Shown here one piece after another: positions 1 through 6,360 of a stretch of 12,656 nt of DNA; the stretch's first letter is position 1; every line of letters starts with the position of its first letter. Under the pieces are notes generated by a model. That model made no database searches. It worked only from the letters and a program-made list of their open reading frames with translations, and was not told where the DNA came from. Position numbers and translations under genes: made by a program. This DNA comes from an uncultured Bacteroides sp. (lineage in GTDB: Bacteria > Bacteroidota > Bacteroidia > Bacteroidales > Bacteroidaceae), in NCBI RefSeq assembly GCF_910586915.1, contig NZ_CAJULN010000061.1:1-12656 (forward strand), written 5' to 3'.

Positions 1-157
1 TCGGTTTTTATTGGGCCGGTGTAGAAAAACTCGATTTTTCTATATAATTTTGTAGGTGATAAGAACTTAAAAAATGGAAAGATGAGATTAAATGTATCGA
101 AGATTACATCTAATCAATTAAATATGTTTAGATAGATTCTCAAGTATAAAACAGAAT
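1..157. other. Left-edge spacer without a convincing gene
   Basis: No ORF of useful length lies here. The first bases stay open for only a few codons in any plus frame: frame 1 stops at 22-24, frame 3 at 45-47 and frame 2 at 52-54. At most this is the last few residues of a plus-strand gene starting outside the window. A promoter-like -7 box (45-52) and an imperfect hairpin are visible. The hairpin has arms at 86-96 and 105-115, with 10 of 11 positions paired around an 8-nt loop. The region runs straight into the strong terminator at 158-200. It could be a 3' untranslated region or a small RNA gene, and the sequence alone does not decide. Confidence 0.5.
45..52 (+). promoter_or_regulatory. 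Possible -7 promoter box (TAATTTTG)
   Basis: The octamer TAATTTTG matches the Bacteroides -7 consensus TAnnTTTG exactly. No TTTG is present about 20 bp upstream for the -33 element, so the support is one box only. A start site would fall near 59, giving a transcript of roughly 130-140 nt that ends at the terminator at 158-200. In AT-rich DNA such a box can occur by chance. Confidence 0.3.
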
Positions 158-200
158 CAAACTGTGTCAGCAGGCTCCTGACACAGTTTGTTTTTCTTTC
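59..200 (+). ncRNA. Candidate small non-coding RNA
   Basis: A full match to the -7 consensus lies just upstream and a strong intrinsic terminator closes the unit. In between is an imperfect 11-bp hairpin (86-96 with 105-115) and no credible coding sequence. The only visible ATG frame of any length (82-135) would give 17 residues with no features. Small RNAs of this size and layout are common in Bacteroides, but this one resembles no family I recognise. The alternative is that these bases are the 3' untranslated region of a plus-strand gene left of the window. Confidence 0.25.
158..200 (+). terminator. Rho-independent terminator, 13-bp perfect stem
   Basis: Arms 158-170 and 178-190 are perfect reverse complements over 13 bp, with a 7-nt loop (CAGGCTC). 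The U-rich tail TTTTTCTTTCTT follows at 191-202, which places termination on plus-strand transcripts. On the minus strand the tail after the same stem is weaker (TTGATTCTGTTTTAT), so it may also help end the SNF2 transcript, whose stop codon is only about 17 bases away. Confidence 0.8.
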
Positions 201-207
201 TTAAGAC

Positions 208-2697
208 TTATTTCCCCGCACCTGTCAGCAACTTCCCAAACAGATTCAGAATACCCGCCACACTCTCTTTATCAGGCACAGGAATCCGGAGCGTGGTCTG
301 TCCGGTCTCCTTATCTTCTTCGACTATAGAATCCACCAATTTCTGAGTAGCCTCCGGCGAGCTGAGCGTACGAGCCAAACCGCTAAGGAAAGAAAGTCCT
401 TGCAGAACCAATCGTTCCGGATGCTCTTCGGCGTCACTGACAGATGAATCCGAAGCCTCTTCCATCTGTTCCGATATGACCGACGGCCTTACTTGCTCAA
501 TGGCTTCCTCTTCCGGCGATTCTACCAATTCTTTTACTACCTTTTCATCATCAGCCACTTGATTGATATTCTCCTCCTTATCATCCCAATCAATGTTACT
601 GCCGTCCGCACGGTTATCATCCGCTATCTCAGAAGAAGCATCAGCCACCACTTTGATAGAATCCATAATCTTATCAAACTTACTGTCTTCCAAGAATATG
701 GTATCTTCCCCATTATCCAGAATACCTTCGAACAAAGAAGTCTTAAAATTCAATGTCGACAACATCCTTTCTTCAATAGTCTGGCTGGCAACAAGATTAA
801 TCACTTGGATATTTCTCTTCTGCCCAATTCGGTAAATACGGGCTATGCGTTGTTCGAGAACCGCCGGATTCCAAGGCAAATCAAGATTAATCAATATCGA
901 GGCCACCTGAAGATTCAGTCCGGTACTTCCCGCATCTGTCGACAGGAATACACGGCTCTCCGGCAGTTCGGTAAAGCTCTCCACCAAATTCTTTCTGGCT
1001 TCGGAAGGCACTCCACCGTGAAGATATTCATAACGGACCCCTAATTCATCGAGTTCTTTCGCAATAAGCCGCGTCATCCTCTCCCATTGGCTGAAAATCA
1101 CAACTTTCTCGTCTCCGCTCTCAAAAACATTCTTCAGAATATTCATCGTTTCTTCTACTTTCGTATCATAACGACTTTTCTGGTCGAGAATGTAAGTACT
1201 GTCACATATCATTCTCATCTGGCTGAGCATCATCAACAAACGCTTACGGTCTTTTTCACTCAGGAAACGCGTCCTTGTCCATTTATACACCAACTGGGCT
1301 ACCATGTTCTGATACTCATCATGCATATCCCGTTGTTGCTCGGTCATGGGGACAAACAGAACTTTATCCATGCGCCCCGGCAACTGAAGAGCCACGTCTT
1401 TTTTCCGGCGCCGGATAAGCACATTCTTCATCCGTTCGCCAATGGCATTCAAATTCTTATAGCTGACCACCTTACCGGTATCCGACTTGACCACCGTTTC
1501 ATCGATAAACTGATAATAAGGCCCCAGACAGAACTGGTCAACAAACTGCATGATTGAATAAAGCTCTTCCAGCTTATTCTCGAGCGGAGTACCCGAAAGA
1601 ATTACTGCATATTCCGATTCGATATGACGGGCATTTCTTGATATCTGCGTGTTCCAGTTCTTCAGGCGTTGCACTTCATCCATGATGAGGAAATCGGTAT
1701 GCAAAGATTTGAGAATCTTTATATCATTACAAATGCTGTTGTAAGAAACTATTTTATAAGTCTCTTCCGCTTCGTAGAGTTTCTTTCTCACCAGATGATT
1801 GCCCTCTACAACAATTGCTTTGGAGTCCGTGAAACGTTCTATTTCTTTTTTCCATTGATATTTCAATGATGTAGGACATACAATGAGAACCGAAGATATG
1901 AAATGGTGAGCTTTCATCAGTTCTGCCGTTCCAATGGCCTGGATTGTTTTTCCCAAGCCCATTTCATCAGCGATAACAGACTTTCCTGCACGAAAGGCAA
2001 AACGTATACCTTCCTTTTGATAAGGATAAAGTTTGGTTTTCAACAACTTATCCAAGACTGTATCGGAAGCATACTCAGGTAAAAGTTGTACGCGTCTCCG
2101 CTGGTCGCGTTGCTCAAGAATAAACCCCAAAGCATCCGGATACCAGCGAAATGTATTATTCAACCGCACGGCATCACGAAAAAATTCGGTAACCGAATCC
2201 AACGCTTCAGGGCGCATTACTCCATCGGGAGTAAAATAAGGAGCTGCCAGGCGACGAAACTCTTCTTGATTGTCTGTCCCTATCCGCAGACATACTTTTC
2301 TTTCTCCCTGATAAGACAAATAAACGGATGTATAAGGCGGAATGTCCCGGCATACTTTGCGATGATTGTCTTCAATCCAGAGTTTCACAGCTTCCAGATG
2401 TTTACAGCTACCTAATTGGCTTGTCTTGAAATCCATGCATGAGCAGTAGTTCCACGGACTATCTTGCCCTCTGTATACCACCCTATATTCGTTACGGGTT
2501 ACGGAATTGACCACGTTATAATAGCCGGGGTACTCCTTCCTGTTATGTTCGGAAATGGCAAACTTCTCTTTCATTGCCGCCTGCCTGCGCAAAGCAATCT
2601 GCCATTCCTGCAAAGTCATATTGTCCGGTCGATAATGATAGGATACCTTATTTATTGATTCTTTCGCACTTTTAGCGGTCTTATTTTTCTTTGCCAT
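208..2697 (-). CDS. SWIM zinc-finger SNF2-family helicase/ATPase
   Basis: This is an 829-residue protein predicted to be an ATP-driven DNA translocase of helicase superfamily 2. Near the N-terminus a SWIM zinc finger is visible as C85-x-C87 then C98-x-H100. The SNF2 ATPase core follows: Walker A DEMGLGKT (244-251), the DExx box as DEVQ (340-343), and motif III SGTPLEN (368-374). The helicase C-terminal half has FSQWE (535-539), STDAGSTGLNLQ (586-597) and QRIARIYRIGQ (616-626). All core motifs look intact. Beyond the core lies a tail of about 160 residues, with 686-765 roughly one-third Asp/Glu and probably disordered. There is no signal peptide, so it is cytoplasmic. The start at 2697 fits a promoter box only some 27 bp upstream. 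It is divergent from a WYL-domain regulator. SNF2 proteins in bacteria act in RNA polymerase recycling, repair or defence; which applies here is not shown by the sequence. Confidence 0.93.
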   Translation of the reverse strand: MAKKNKTAKSAKESINKVSYHYRPDNMTLQEWQIALRRQAAMKEKFAISEHNRKEYPGYYNVVNSVTRNEYRVVYRGQDSPWNYCSCMDFKTSQLGSCKHLEAVKLWIEDNHRKVCRDIPPYTSVYLSYQGERKVCLRIGTDNQEEFRRLAAPYFTPDGVMRPEALDSVTEFFRDAVRLNNTFRWYPDALGFILEQRDQRRRVQLLPEYASDTVLDKLLKTKLYPYQKEGIRFAFRAGKSVIADEMGLGKTIQAIGTAELMKAHHFISSVLIVCPTSLKYQWKKEIERFTDSKAIVVEGNHLVRKKLYEAEETYKIVSYNSICNDIKILKSLHTDFLIMDEVQRLKNWNTQISRNARHIESEYAVILSGTPLENKLEELYSIMQFVDQFCLGPYYQFIDETVVKSDTGKVVSYKNLNAIGERMKNVLIRRRKKDVALQLPGRMDKVLFVPMTEQQRDMHDEYQNMVAQLVYKWTRTRFLSEKDRKRLLMMLSQMRMICDSTYILDQKSRYDTKVEETMNILKNVFESGDEKVVIFSQWERMTRLIAKELDELGVRYEYLHGGVPSEARKNLVESFTELPESRVFLSTDAGSTGLNLQVASILINLDLPWNPAVLEQRIARIYRIGQKRNIQVINLVASQTIEERMLSTLNFKTSLFEGILDNGEDTIFLEDSKFDKIMDSIKVVADASSEIADDNRADGSNIDWDDKEENINQVADDEKVVKELVESPEEEAIEQVRPSVISEQMEEASDSSVSDAEEHPERLVLQGLSFLSGLARTLSSPEATQKLVDSIVEEDKETGQTTLRIPVPDKESVAGILNLFGKLLTGAGK

Positions 2698-2713
2698 ATC
2701 GTACTAAGTTTTA

Positions 2714-2759
2714 TATTGTCCGCCAAAATTACAAAAAAAGAAGAATAAAACGGACATTA
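2714..2759. promoter_or_regulatory. Inverted repeat bracketing the SNF2 promoter (candidate operator)
   Basis: Arms TATTGTCCG (2714-2722) and CGGACATTA (2751-2759) are reverse complements at 8 of 9 positions, including the perfect core TGTCCG/CGGACA. The centres are 37 bp apart. The left arm falls on the predicted SNF2 start site and the right arm at the expected -33 position, so a bound protein would cover the core promoter. The divergent WYL-domain protein is the obvious candidate binder, but this is inference from position only. Confidence 0.35.
2724..2731 (-). promoter_or_regulatory. -7 promoter box of the SNF2 gene
   Basis: Read on the minus strand this is TAATTTTG, a full match to the Bacteroides TAnnTTTG element. 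The start site would lie near 2717, leaving a leader of about 20 nt before the ATG at 2697. The -33 position (about 2752-2755) reads GTCC rather than TTTG and lies inside one arm of the inverted repeat. Confidence 0.5.
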
Positions 2760-2780
2760 CACATATGTATTTTGTATCGG

Positions 2781-2812
2781 TTTGTTTTCCTGAATTTATT
2801 TTTCTACTTTTG
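2781..2812 (+). promoter_or_regulatory. Promoter of the WYL regulator gene (-33 TTTG, -7 TACTTTTG)
   Basis: TTTG at 2781-2784 and TACTTTTG at 2805-2812 are separated by 20 bp. Both boxes match the Bacteroides primary-sigma consensus, making this the best-formed promoter in the window. The start site would be near 2819. Because that is downstream of the ATG at 2765, it rules out that longer start and supports the ATG at 2837, with a leader of about 18 nt. Confidence 0.7.
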
Positions 2813-2836
2813 AAGCCAATCTTTATTCTTCTGCTT

Positions 2837-3862
2837 ATGCCGGCCAATAGAAATGCCTTGATACGTTATAAAACAATTGACAACTGTCTGCGTAATCCTT
2901 ACCGACGCTGGACGTTGGAAGATTTGATGGACGCCTGTTCGGATGCCCTTTACGAATATGAAGGCATCGACAAAGGAATAAGCAAACGTACCGTGCAGAT
3001 GGATATACAGATGATGCGCAGCGAGAAGCTGGGTTATAACGCTCCGATTGTGGTGTACGAAAATAAATACTATAAATACGAAGACCCGGAATACAGCATT
3101 ACACAAACTCCGCTGAACGAACAAGACCTGAAAACGATGTCGGAAGCCGTGGAAGTGTTGAGGCAGTTTAAAGGTTTCTCCCATTTCAAAGAAATGAGCG
3201 ATATTATCAACCGCCTGGAAGACCATGTCGCTTCTGCCCGAATGAAAACCACTCCTGTCATTGACTTTGAAAAGAATGAATCATTGAAAGGACTGGATTA
3301 TCTGGATACGATCTATCACGCGATTGTAAACAAGCACCCGATACAGCTCAAATATCGTTCGTTCAAGGCACGCTCGGCCAACAGCTTTATTTTTTATCCT
3401 TATCTATTAAAAGAATATCGCAACTGGTGGTTCGTTTATGGAGTAAGGAAAAGCGGACGTATATTGCAAAATTTGGCTTTGGACAGAATACAATCACTGG
3501 AAGTTCTGCCACAGGAACATTACATAAGAAATACATTCTTCGATCCGAACACATTCTTTGACGACCTTGTCGGAGTAACCAAGAACTCAGGAAGCAAAGC
3601 GGAAAAAGTAGGTTTCAAAGTAAAGGCTGACGAAGCGCCTTACATCATAACCAAACCAATACACCGCAGTCAGCAATTGATAGAAAGATTAACCGACGGA
3701 AGCATCATACTAGAAATTGAAGTAGTCGTCAACCACGAACTGGAACGGGTATTCTTCGGATATGCCGACGGAATACAAATTCTGTATCCGCAGACATTGA
3801 TAGAATTGATGGGCAAGAAACTAAAAAGGGCTGCCGAACAATATACAACAAACTCAGAGTAA
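2837..3862 (+). CDS. WYL-domain transcriptional regulator
   Basis: This is a 341-residue cytoplasmic regulator. The N-terminal part (about 8-65) is a winged helix-turn-helix of the DeoR/YafY kind, with a likely recognition helix at ISKRTVQMDIQMMR (48-61). The WYL domain covers about 155-225: it includes the basic stretch LKYRSFKARS (171-180) and the motif region NWWFVYGVR (196-204). There the usual W-Y-L triplet reads W-F-V, a conservative variant. A C-terminal extension (about 255-330) resembles the WCX part of these proteins. WYL domains bind nucleic acid or nucleotide ligands and switch DNA binding; several control phage-defence or DNA-repair genes. An in-frame ATG exists at 2765, but the promoter lies between it and 2837, and MPANRNALIR is a natural family-like beginning. 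The gene is divergent from the SNF2 ATPase, which it may regulate along with itself. Confidence 0.9.
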   Translation: MPANRNALIRYKTIDNCLRNPYRRWTLEDLMDACSDALYEYEGIDKGISKRTVQMDIQMMRSEKLGYNAPIVVYENKYYKYEDPEYSITQTPLNEQDLKTMSEAVEVLRQFKGFSHFKEMSDIINRLEDHVASARMKTTPVIDFEKNESLKGLDYLDTIYHAIVNKHPIQLKYRSFKARSANSFIFYPYLLKEYRNWWFVYGVRKSGRILQNLALDRIQSLEVLPQEHYIRNTFFDPNTFFDDLVGVTKNSGSKAEKVGFKVKADEAPYIITKPIHRSQQLIERLTDGSIILEIEVVVNHELERVFFGYADGIQILYPQTLIELMGKKLKRAAEQYTTNSE

Positions 3863-3910
3863 AAAACAACTGTCCTATCCGCCATTCAATAAAAGAAGAA
3901 TGAAGGCCGT

Positions 3911-4756
3911 TTATTCCTCAAATAAAACTCTTGCACACTCATATCCTTCTTGATAAAACTCCGTCAGCTTCCGCACATCTCTTTCGATGCGGTCTACGGC
4001 AACAGGTTTCAACGGACGGATAACGATAATCTTTCCCTCGTCTTCCATACGCTCCACCATTTCCAACTGTTCATTATACACGGCACAACGACGCCCCAGC
4101 GCTTCGCGCAAATTCGGATATTTACGGTATATGAATGACGGAACGCGAATATCTTTCGAGTCTTTCCGATAACCACGATTACGGGTGAGCACAACGACAT
4201 TGCGAGTGTAACCGTCGGAAATGGCACGCTGCAAAGGAATAGAGTCTACGATTCCCCCATCAAGCATCGGAATACCGTCCACATAAGCGATGGGACAAAC
4301 AATAGGCAGGCTGCTGGAAGCACGGACAATGTCAATCACCCGGTTCTTGTCTTTTTTCTCTTCAAAGTAGTTGGCTTCTCCCGTCAGGCAATTCGTGGTC
4401 ACCATCACGAAGCGTTCGGGCGAAGCGAAATAGGTTTCATAGTCATACGGAATGATATGTTCGGGAAACTCATTGAACAGCAAGTCGAAGTCGAGTATAT
4501 TCCGTTTCCTGAACAGATACTTCAGACCGATATAATTGTATTTTTCCATCAGGTCGATGTTGCTGTACTTGCCACGACCACGCTGGCGGGAAGCATACGA
4601 CAACCCGTTGCACGCACCTGCCGACACTCCTATCGCATAAGGAAAAAGAATATCATGATCCATGAAATAATCGAGCACCCCGCAAGTGAACACTCCGCGC
4701 ATTCCCCCGCCTTCCAACACCAAACCGGTAAATTCGTCTATTTTCAAATTCTTCAT
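3911..4756 (-). CDS. Patatin-like phospholipase (YjjU/RssA type)
   Basis: This is a 281-residue predicted lipid acyl hydrolase with a Ser-Asp catalytic dyad. The glycine-rich oxyanion segment is LEGGGMRG (14-21), the nucleophile motif is GVSAG with Ser45, and the catalytic Asp166 sits in the DGG motif (166-168). The intact pattern LVLEGGGMRG with LDGGIVDSIP fits the bacterial YjjU-like branch rather than plant patatins or secreted ExoU toxins. No signal peptide is seen, so it is cytosolic or membrane-peripheral. A longer frame starts at 4843, but the ATG at 4756 is preferred because it has a strong Shine-Dalgarno sequence and a -7 box just upstream. The gene converges on the WYL gene with 48 bp between stops and no clear terminator. 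It is divergent from the cysteine peptidase. The natural substrate is unknown. Confidence 0.92.
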   Translation of the reverse strand: MKNLKIDEFTGLVLEGGGMRGVFTCGVLDYFMDHDILFPYAIGVSAGACNGLSYASRQRGRGKYSNIDLMEKYNYIGLKYLFRKRNILDFDLLFNEFPEHIIPYDYETYFASPERFVMVTTNCLTGEANYFEEKKDKNRVIDIVRASSSLPIVCPIAYVDGIPMLDGGIVDSIPLQRAISDGYTRNVVVLTRNRGYRKDSKDIRVPSFIYRKYPNLREALGRRCAVYNEQLEMVERMEDEGKIIVIRPLKPVAVDRIERDVRKLTEFYQEGYECARVLFEE

Positions 4757-4760
4757 TTTT

Positions 4761-4768
4761 ACCTCCCC
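4761..4768 (-). promoter_or_regulatory. Strong Shine-Dalgarno for the patatin gene
   Basis: On the minus strand GGGGAGGT ends four bases before the ATG at 4756. Such a complete GGAGG is uncommon in Bacteroides, where most genes, including every other gene in this window, lack one. It fixes the start codon. Confidence 0.75.
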
Positions 4769-4778
4769 TATTAAGAGA

Positions 4779-4786
4779 CAAAAGTA
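4779..4786 (-). promoter_or_regulatory. -7 promoter box of the patatin gene (TACTTTTG)
   Basis: On the minus strand this is TACTTTTG, identical to the boxes of the WYL gene and susC. A TTTC lies 22 bp upstream (4809-4812) as a weak -33. The start site would be near 4772, giving a leader of about 15 nt that contains the Shine-Dalgarno sequence. Confidence 0.55.
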
Positions 4787-4881
4787 GCAAATCTTTAAAC
4801 ATCCTGACGAAATATCATAATATTCATTCTTTTTTTTATGCAAATTGATGACAAACGGATGGTTTTCAGAAGAGGAATCCT

Positions 4882-4889
4882 TATATTTG
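4882..4889 (+). promoter_or_regulatory. -7 promoter box of the cysteine peptidase (TATATTTG)
   Basis: TATATTTG is a full match to TAnnTTTG. No good -33 box stands at the right distance. A start near 4896 gives a leader of about 29 nt before the ATG at 4925, and excludes the in-frame ATG at 4838 as a start. Confidence 0.5.
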
Positions 4890-4924
4890 CGCCCAAAACA
4901 AATTTAATATTAATATCATCAAGC

Positions 4925-6109
4925 ATGAAAAAAAGTATCCTTATCGCTGCCTTGGGCTTATGCAGCCTGAGCATAATGGCACAAGACGCAAAACCCCAAG
5001 AGGGATTTGTATTCACGACAGTGAAAGAAAACCCGATTACTTCTATCAAGAACCAAAACCGTTCGAGCACTTGCTGGAGCTTCTCGGGACTGGGCTTTGT
5101 TGAAGCTGAGCTTCTCCGTATGGGCAAAGGCGAACACGATTTGGCCGAAATGTTCGTTGTGCACAAGACAATGGAAGACCGTGGTGCAAACTACGTACGC
5201 TACCACGGCGACAGTTCTTTCTCTCCCGGCGGAAGTTTCTACGATGTAATCTACTGTCTGAAACACTACGGTATCGTACCCCAGGAAGTAATGCCGGGTA
5301 TCATGTATGGTGACTCCATGCACGTACACAACGAACTCGACGCTGTTGCCGAAGGATATGTCAATGCCATTGCCAAAGGTAATCTCAAGAAACTGACTCC
5401 CGTATGGAAAAACGGCCTTTGCGCCATCTATGATACTTACCTCGGCAAGTGTCCCGAAAGTTTCACATACCAGGGCAAGGAATACACGCCCCAGTCATTC
5501 GTTGAGTCGCTCGGCTTCAACCCCGAAGACTATGTATCGCTGACTTCCTACACACACCATCCGTTCTACTCGCAGTTCTCTATCGAAATCCAGGACAACT
5601 GGCGCAACGGTCTCTCTTACAACCTCCCCATCGACGAATTTATGGCAGTGATGGACAACGCCGTAAAGAAAGGTTATACCTTTGCATGGGGTAGCGACGT
5701 AAGCGAACAAGGATTCTCGCGCGACGGTATCGCCGTTATGCCCGATGCAGCCAAAGAATCGGAACTGTCGGGCTCCGATATGGCTCGCTGGACCGGTCTG
5801 ACTGCCGCCGACAAACGCAGAGAACTATTCACCAAACCTTTCCCCGAAAAAGACATCACACAGGAAATGCGCCAAATCGCTTTCGACAACTGGGAAACAA
5901 CCGACGACCACGGAATGCTTATCTATGGTATTGCCAAAGACCAAAACGGAAAGGAATACTTCATGGTGAAGAACTCTTGGGGTACATCCGGCAAATACAA
6001 AGGTATCTGGTATGCTTCCAAAGCATTCGTAGCTTACAAGACGATGAACATCGTTGTCCATAAAGATGCGTTGCCTAAGGAAATCGCCAAGAAATTAGGT
6101 ATCCGATAA
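4925..6109 (+). CDS. Exported C1B cysteine aminopeptidase (bleomycin hydrolase/PepC-like)
   Basis: This is a 394-residue papain-fold peptidase. All active-site residues are visible: oxyanion Gln44, nucleophile Cys50 in SSTCWSFSG, His329 in DDHGM, and Asn350 in NSWG. Gln six residues before Cys is the papain spacing. The large insertion between the Cys and His halves is typical of the C1B (bleomycin hydrolase/aminopeptidase C) group, and the length is slightly below the roughly 440-450 of cytosolic PepC. Unlike those enzymes it begins with a signal peptide, MKKSILIAALGLCSLSIMA, probably cut after residue 19, so it works in the periplasm or outside. Cys13 has Leu before it and is not a lipobox. 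The C-terminal end, ending KKLGIR, may reach into the active site as the tail of bleomycin hydrolase does. It likely trims peptides from the N-terminus. The in-frame ATG at 4838 is rejected because it precedes the promoter and would bury the signal peptide. Confidence 0.92.
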   Translation: MKKSILIAALGLCSLSIMAQDAKPQEGFVFTTVKENPITSIKNQNRSSTCWSFSGLGFVEAELLRMGKGEHDLAEMFVVHKTMEDRGANYVRYHGDSSFSPGGSFYDVIYCLKHYGIVPQEVMPGIMYGDSMHVHNELDAVAEGYVNAIAKGNLKKLTPVWKNGLCAIYDTYLGKCPESFTYQGKEYTPQSFVESLGFNPEDYVSLTSYTHHPFYSQFSIEIQDNWRNGLSYNLPIDEFMAVMDNAVKKGYTFAWGSDVSEQGFSRDGIAVMPDAAKESELSGSDMARWTGLTAADKRRELFTKPFPEKDITQEMRQIAFDNWETTDDHGMLIYGIAKDQNGKEYFMVKNSWGTSGKYKGIWYASKAFVAYKTMNIVVHKDALPKEIAKKLGIR

Positions 6110-6116
6110 ACAACTC

Positions 6117-6189
6117 TCCGAAGAGGGGAATGCCAATACACGGATTGTCTCCCCCCGGCAGACCCTCTTCGGACAAAATTGTGTTTTTT
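6117..6189 (+). terminator. Terminator-like hairpin after the peptidase gene
   Basis: Arms 6117-6127 and 6163-6173 are perfect 11-bp reverse complements (TCCGAAGAGGG/CCCTCTTCGGA) starting 7 bases after the stop codon. The 35-nt loop can form an inner TGCC/GGCA stem (6131-6134 with 6157-6160). A run of six T (6184-6189) follows, but 10 bases past the stem, which is farther than in a textbook terminator. Termination or a stabilising 3' end is likely. Confidence 0.55.
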
Positions 6190-6249
6190 AAAAGTATTAT
6201 AGGGGGAAAAACATCCTTTATACTCCTATTCAATAACCAAGTATACAAA

Positions 6250-6280
6250 TACTCTTGTACAATCGGCCGAATGGACAAGT
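6250..6280. repeat. Palindromic repeat, copy 1
   Basis: This 31-bp unit starts TACTCTTGT and ends ACAAGT, and is 25 of 31 identical to copy 2. Its inner 26 bp (6254-6279) is an imperfect palindrome with 11 of 13 positions paired around the centre CGGCCG. This is the shape of a binding site for a homodimeric regulator. It lies about 310 bp upstream of the susC -7 box and 140 bp after the peptidase stop. Confidence 0.75.
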
Positions 6281-6293
6281 GCAACAGCATAGT

Positions 6294-6324
6294 TACTCTT
6301 GTCCATTCGGTCGGTTGCACAAGT
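6294..6324. repeat. Palindromic repeat, copy 2
   Basis: The second 31-bp unit is in direct orientation, 44 bp from copy 1 start to start, with a 13-bp gap between the units. The half-sites CTTGT and ACAAG are kept exactly, while the six differences fall in the interior. Because each copy is itself palindromic, the two copies also pair with each other. Positions 6260-6279 and 6298-6317 form a continuous 20-bp stem with two G-T wobbles and an 18-nt loop. After one mismatch, five further pairs follow (6254-6258 with 6319-6323). No T-run follows, so it is not a terminator. Confidence 0.75.
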
Positions 6325-6360
6325 ATATTCGGACAATTCATTGGGTTGATTTGCCTAATA

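Noticed and set aside
82..135. A 17-codon frame within the left-edge spacer
   Set aside because: No ribosome site, no signal or motif, and it overlaps the small hairpin; too short to support.
1087..1557. Long plus-strand frames opposite the SNF2 gene (also 493-1044)
   Set aside because: They mirror the coding strand of a well-supported SNF2 protein and encode no recognisable family.
3863..3910. Possible terminator between the convergent WYL and patatin genes
   Set aside because: Only a 5-bp CATTC/GAATG pairing with an AT-rich loop is seen, and no T-run; too weak to call.
208..4756. A complete known anti-phage system (DISARM-like, or CBASS with a patatin effector)
   Set aside because: SNF2, WYL and patatin genes are present, but there is no methylase, nucleotide cyclase, nuclease or phospholipase-D partner. 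The patatin is of the YjjU housekeeping type with its own promoter and opposite orientation.
6248..6329. Invertible promoter flanked by inverted repeats, as in Bacteroides phase variation
   Set aside because: The arms are separated by only 18 bp, which holds no promoter, and no recombinase gene is nearby. The susC promoter lies well outside the arms.
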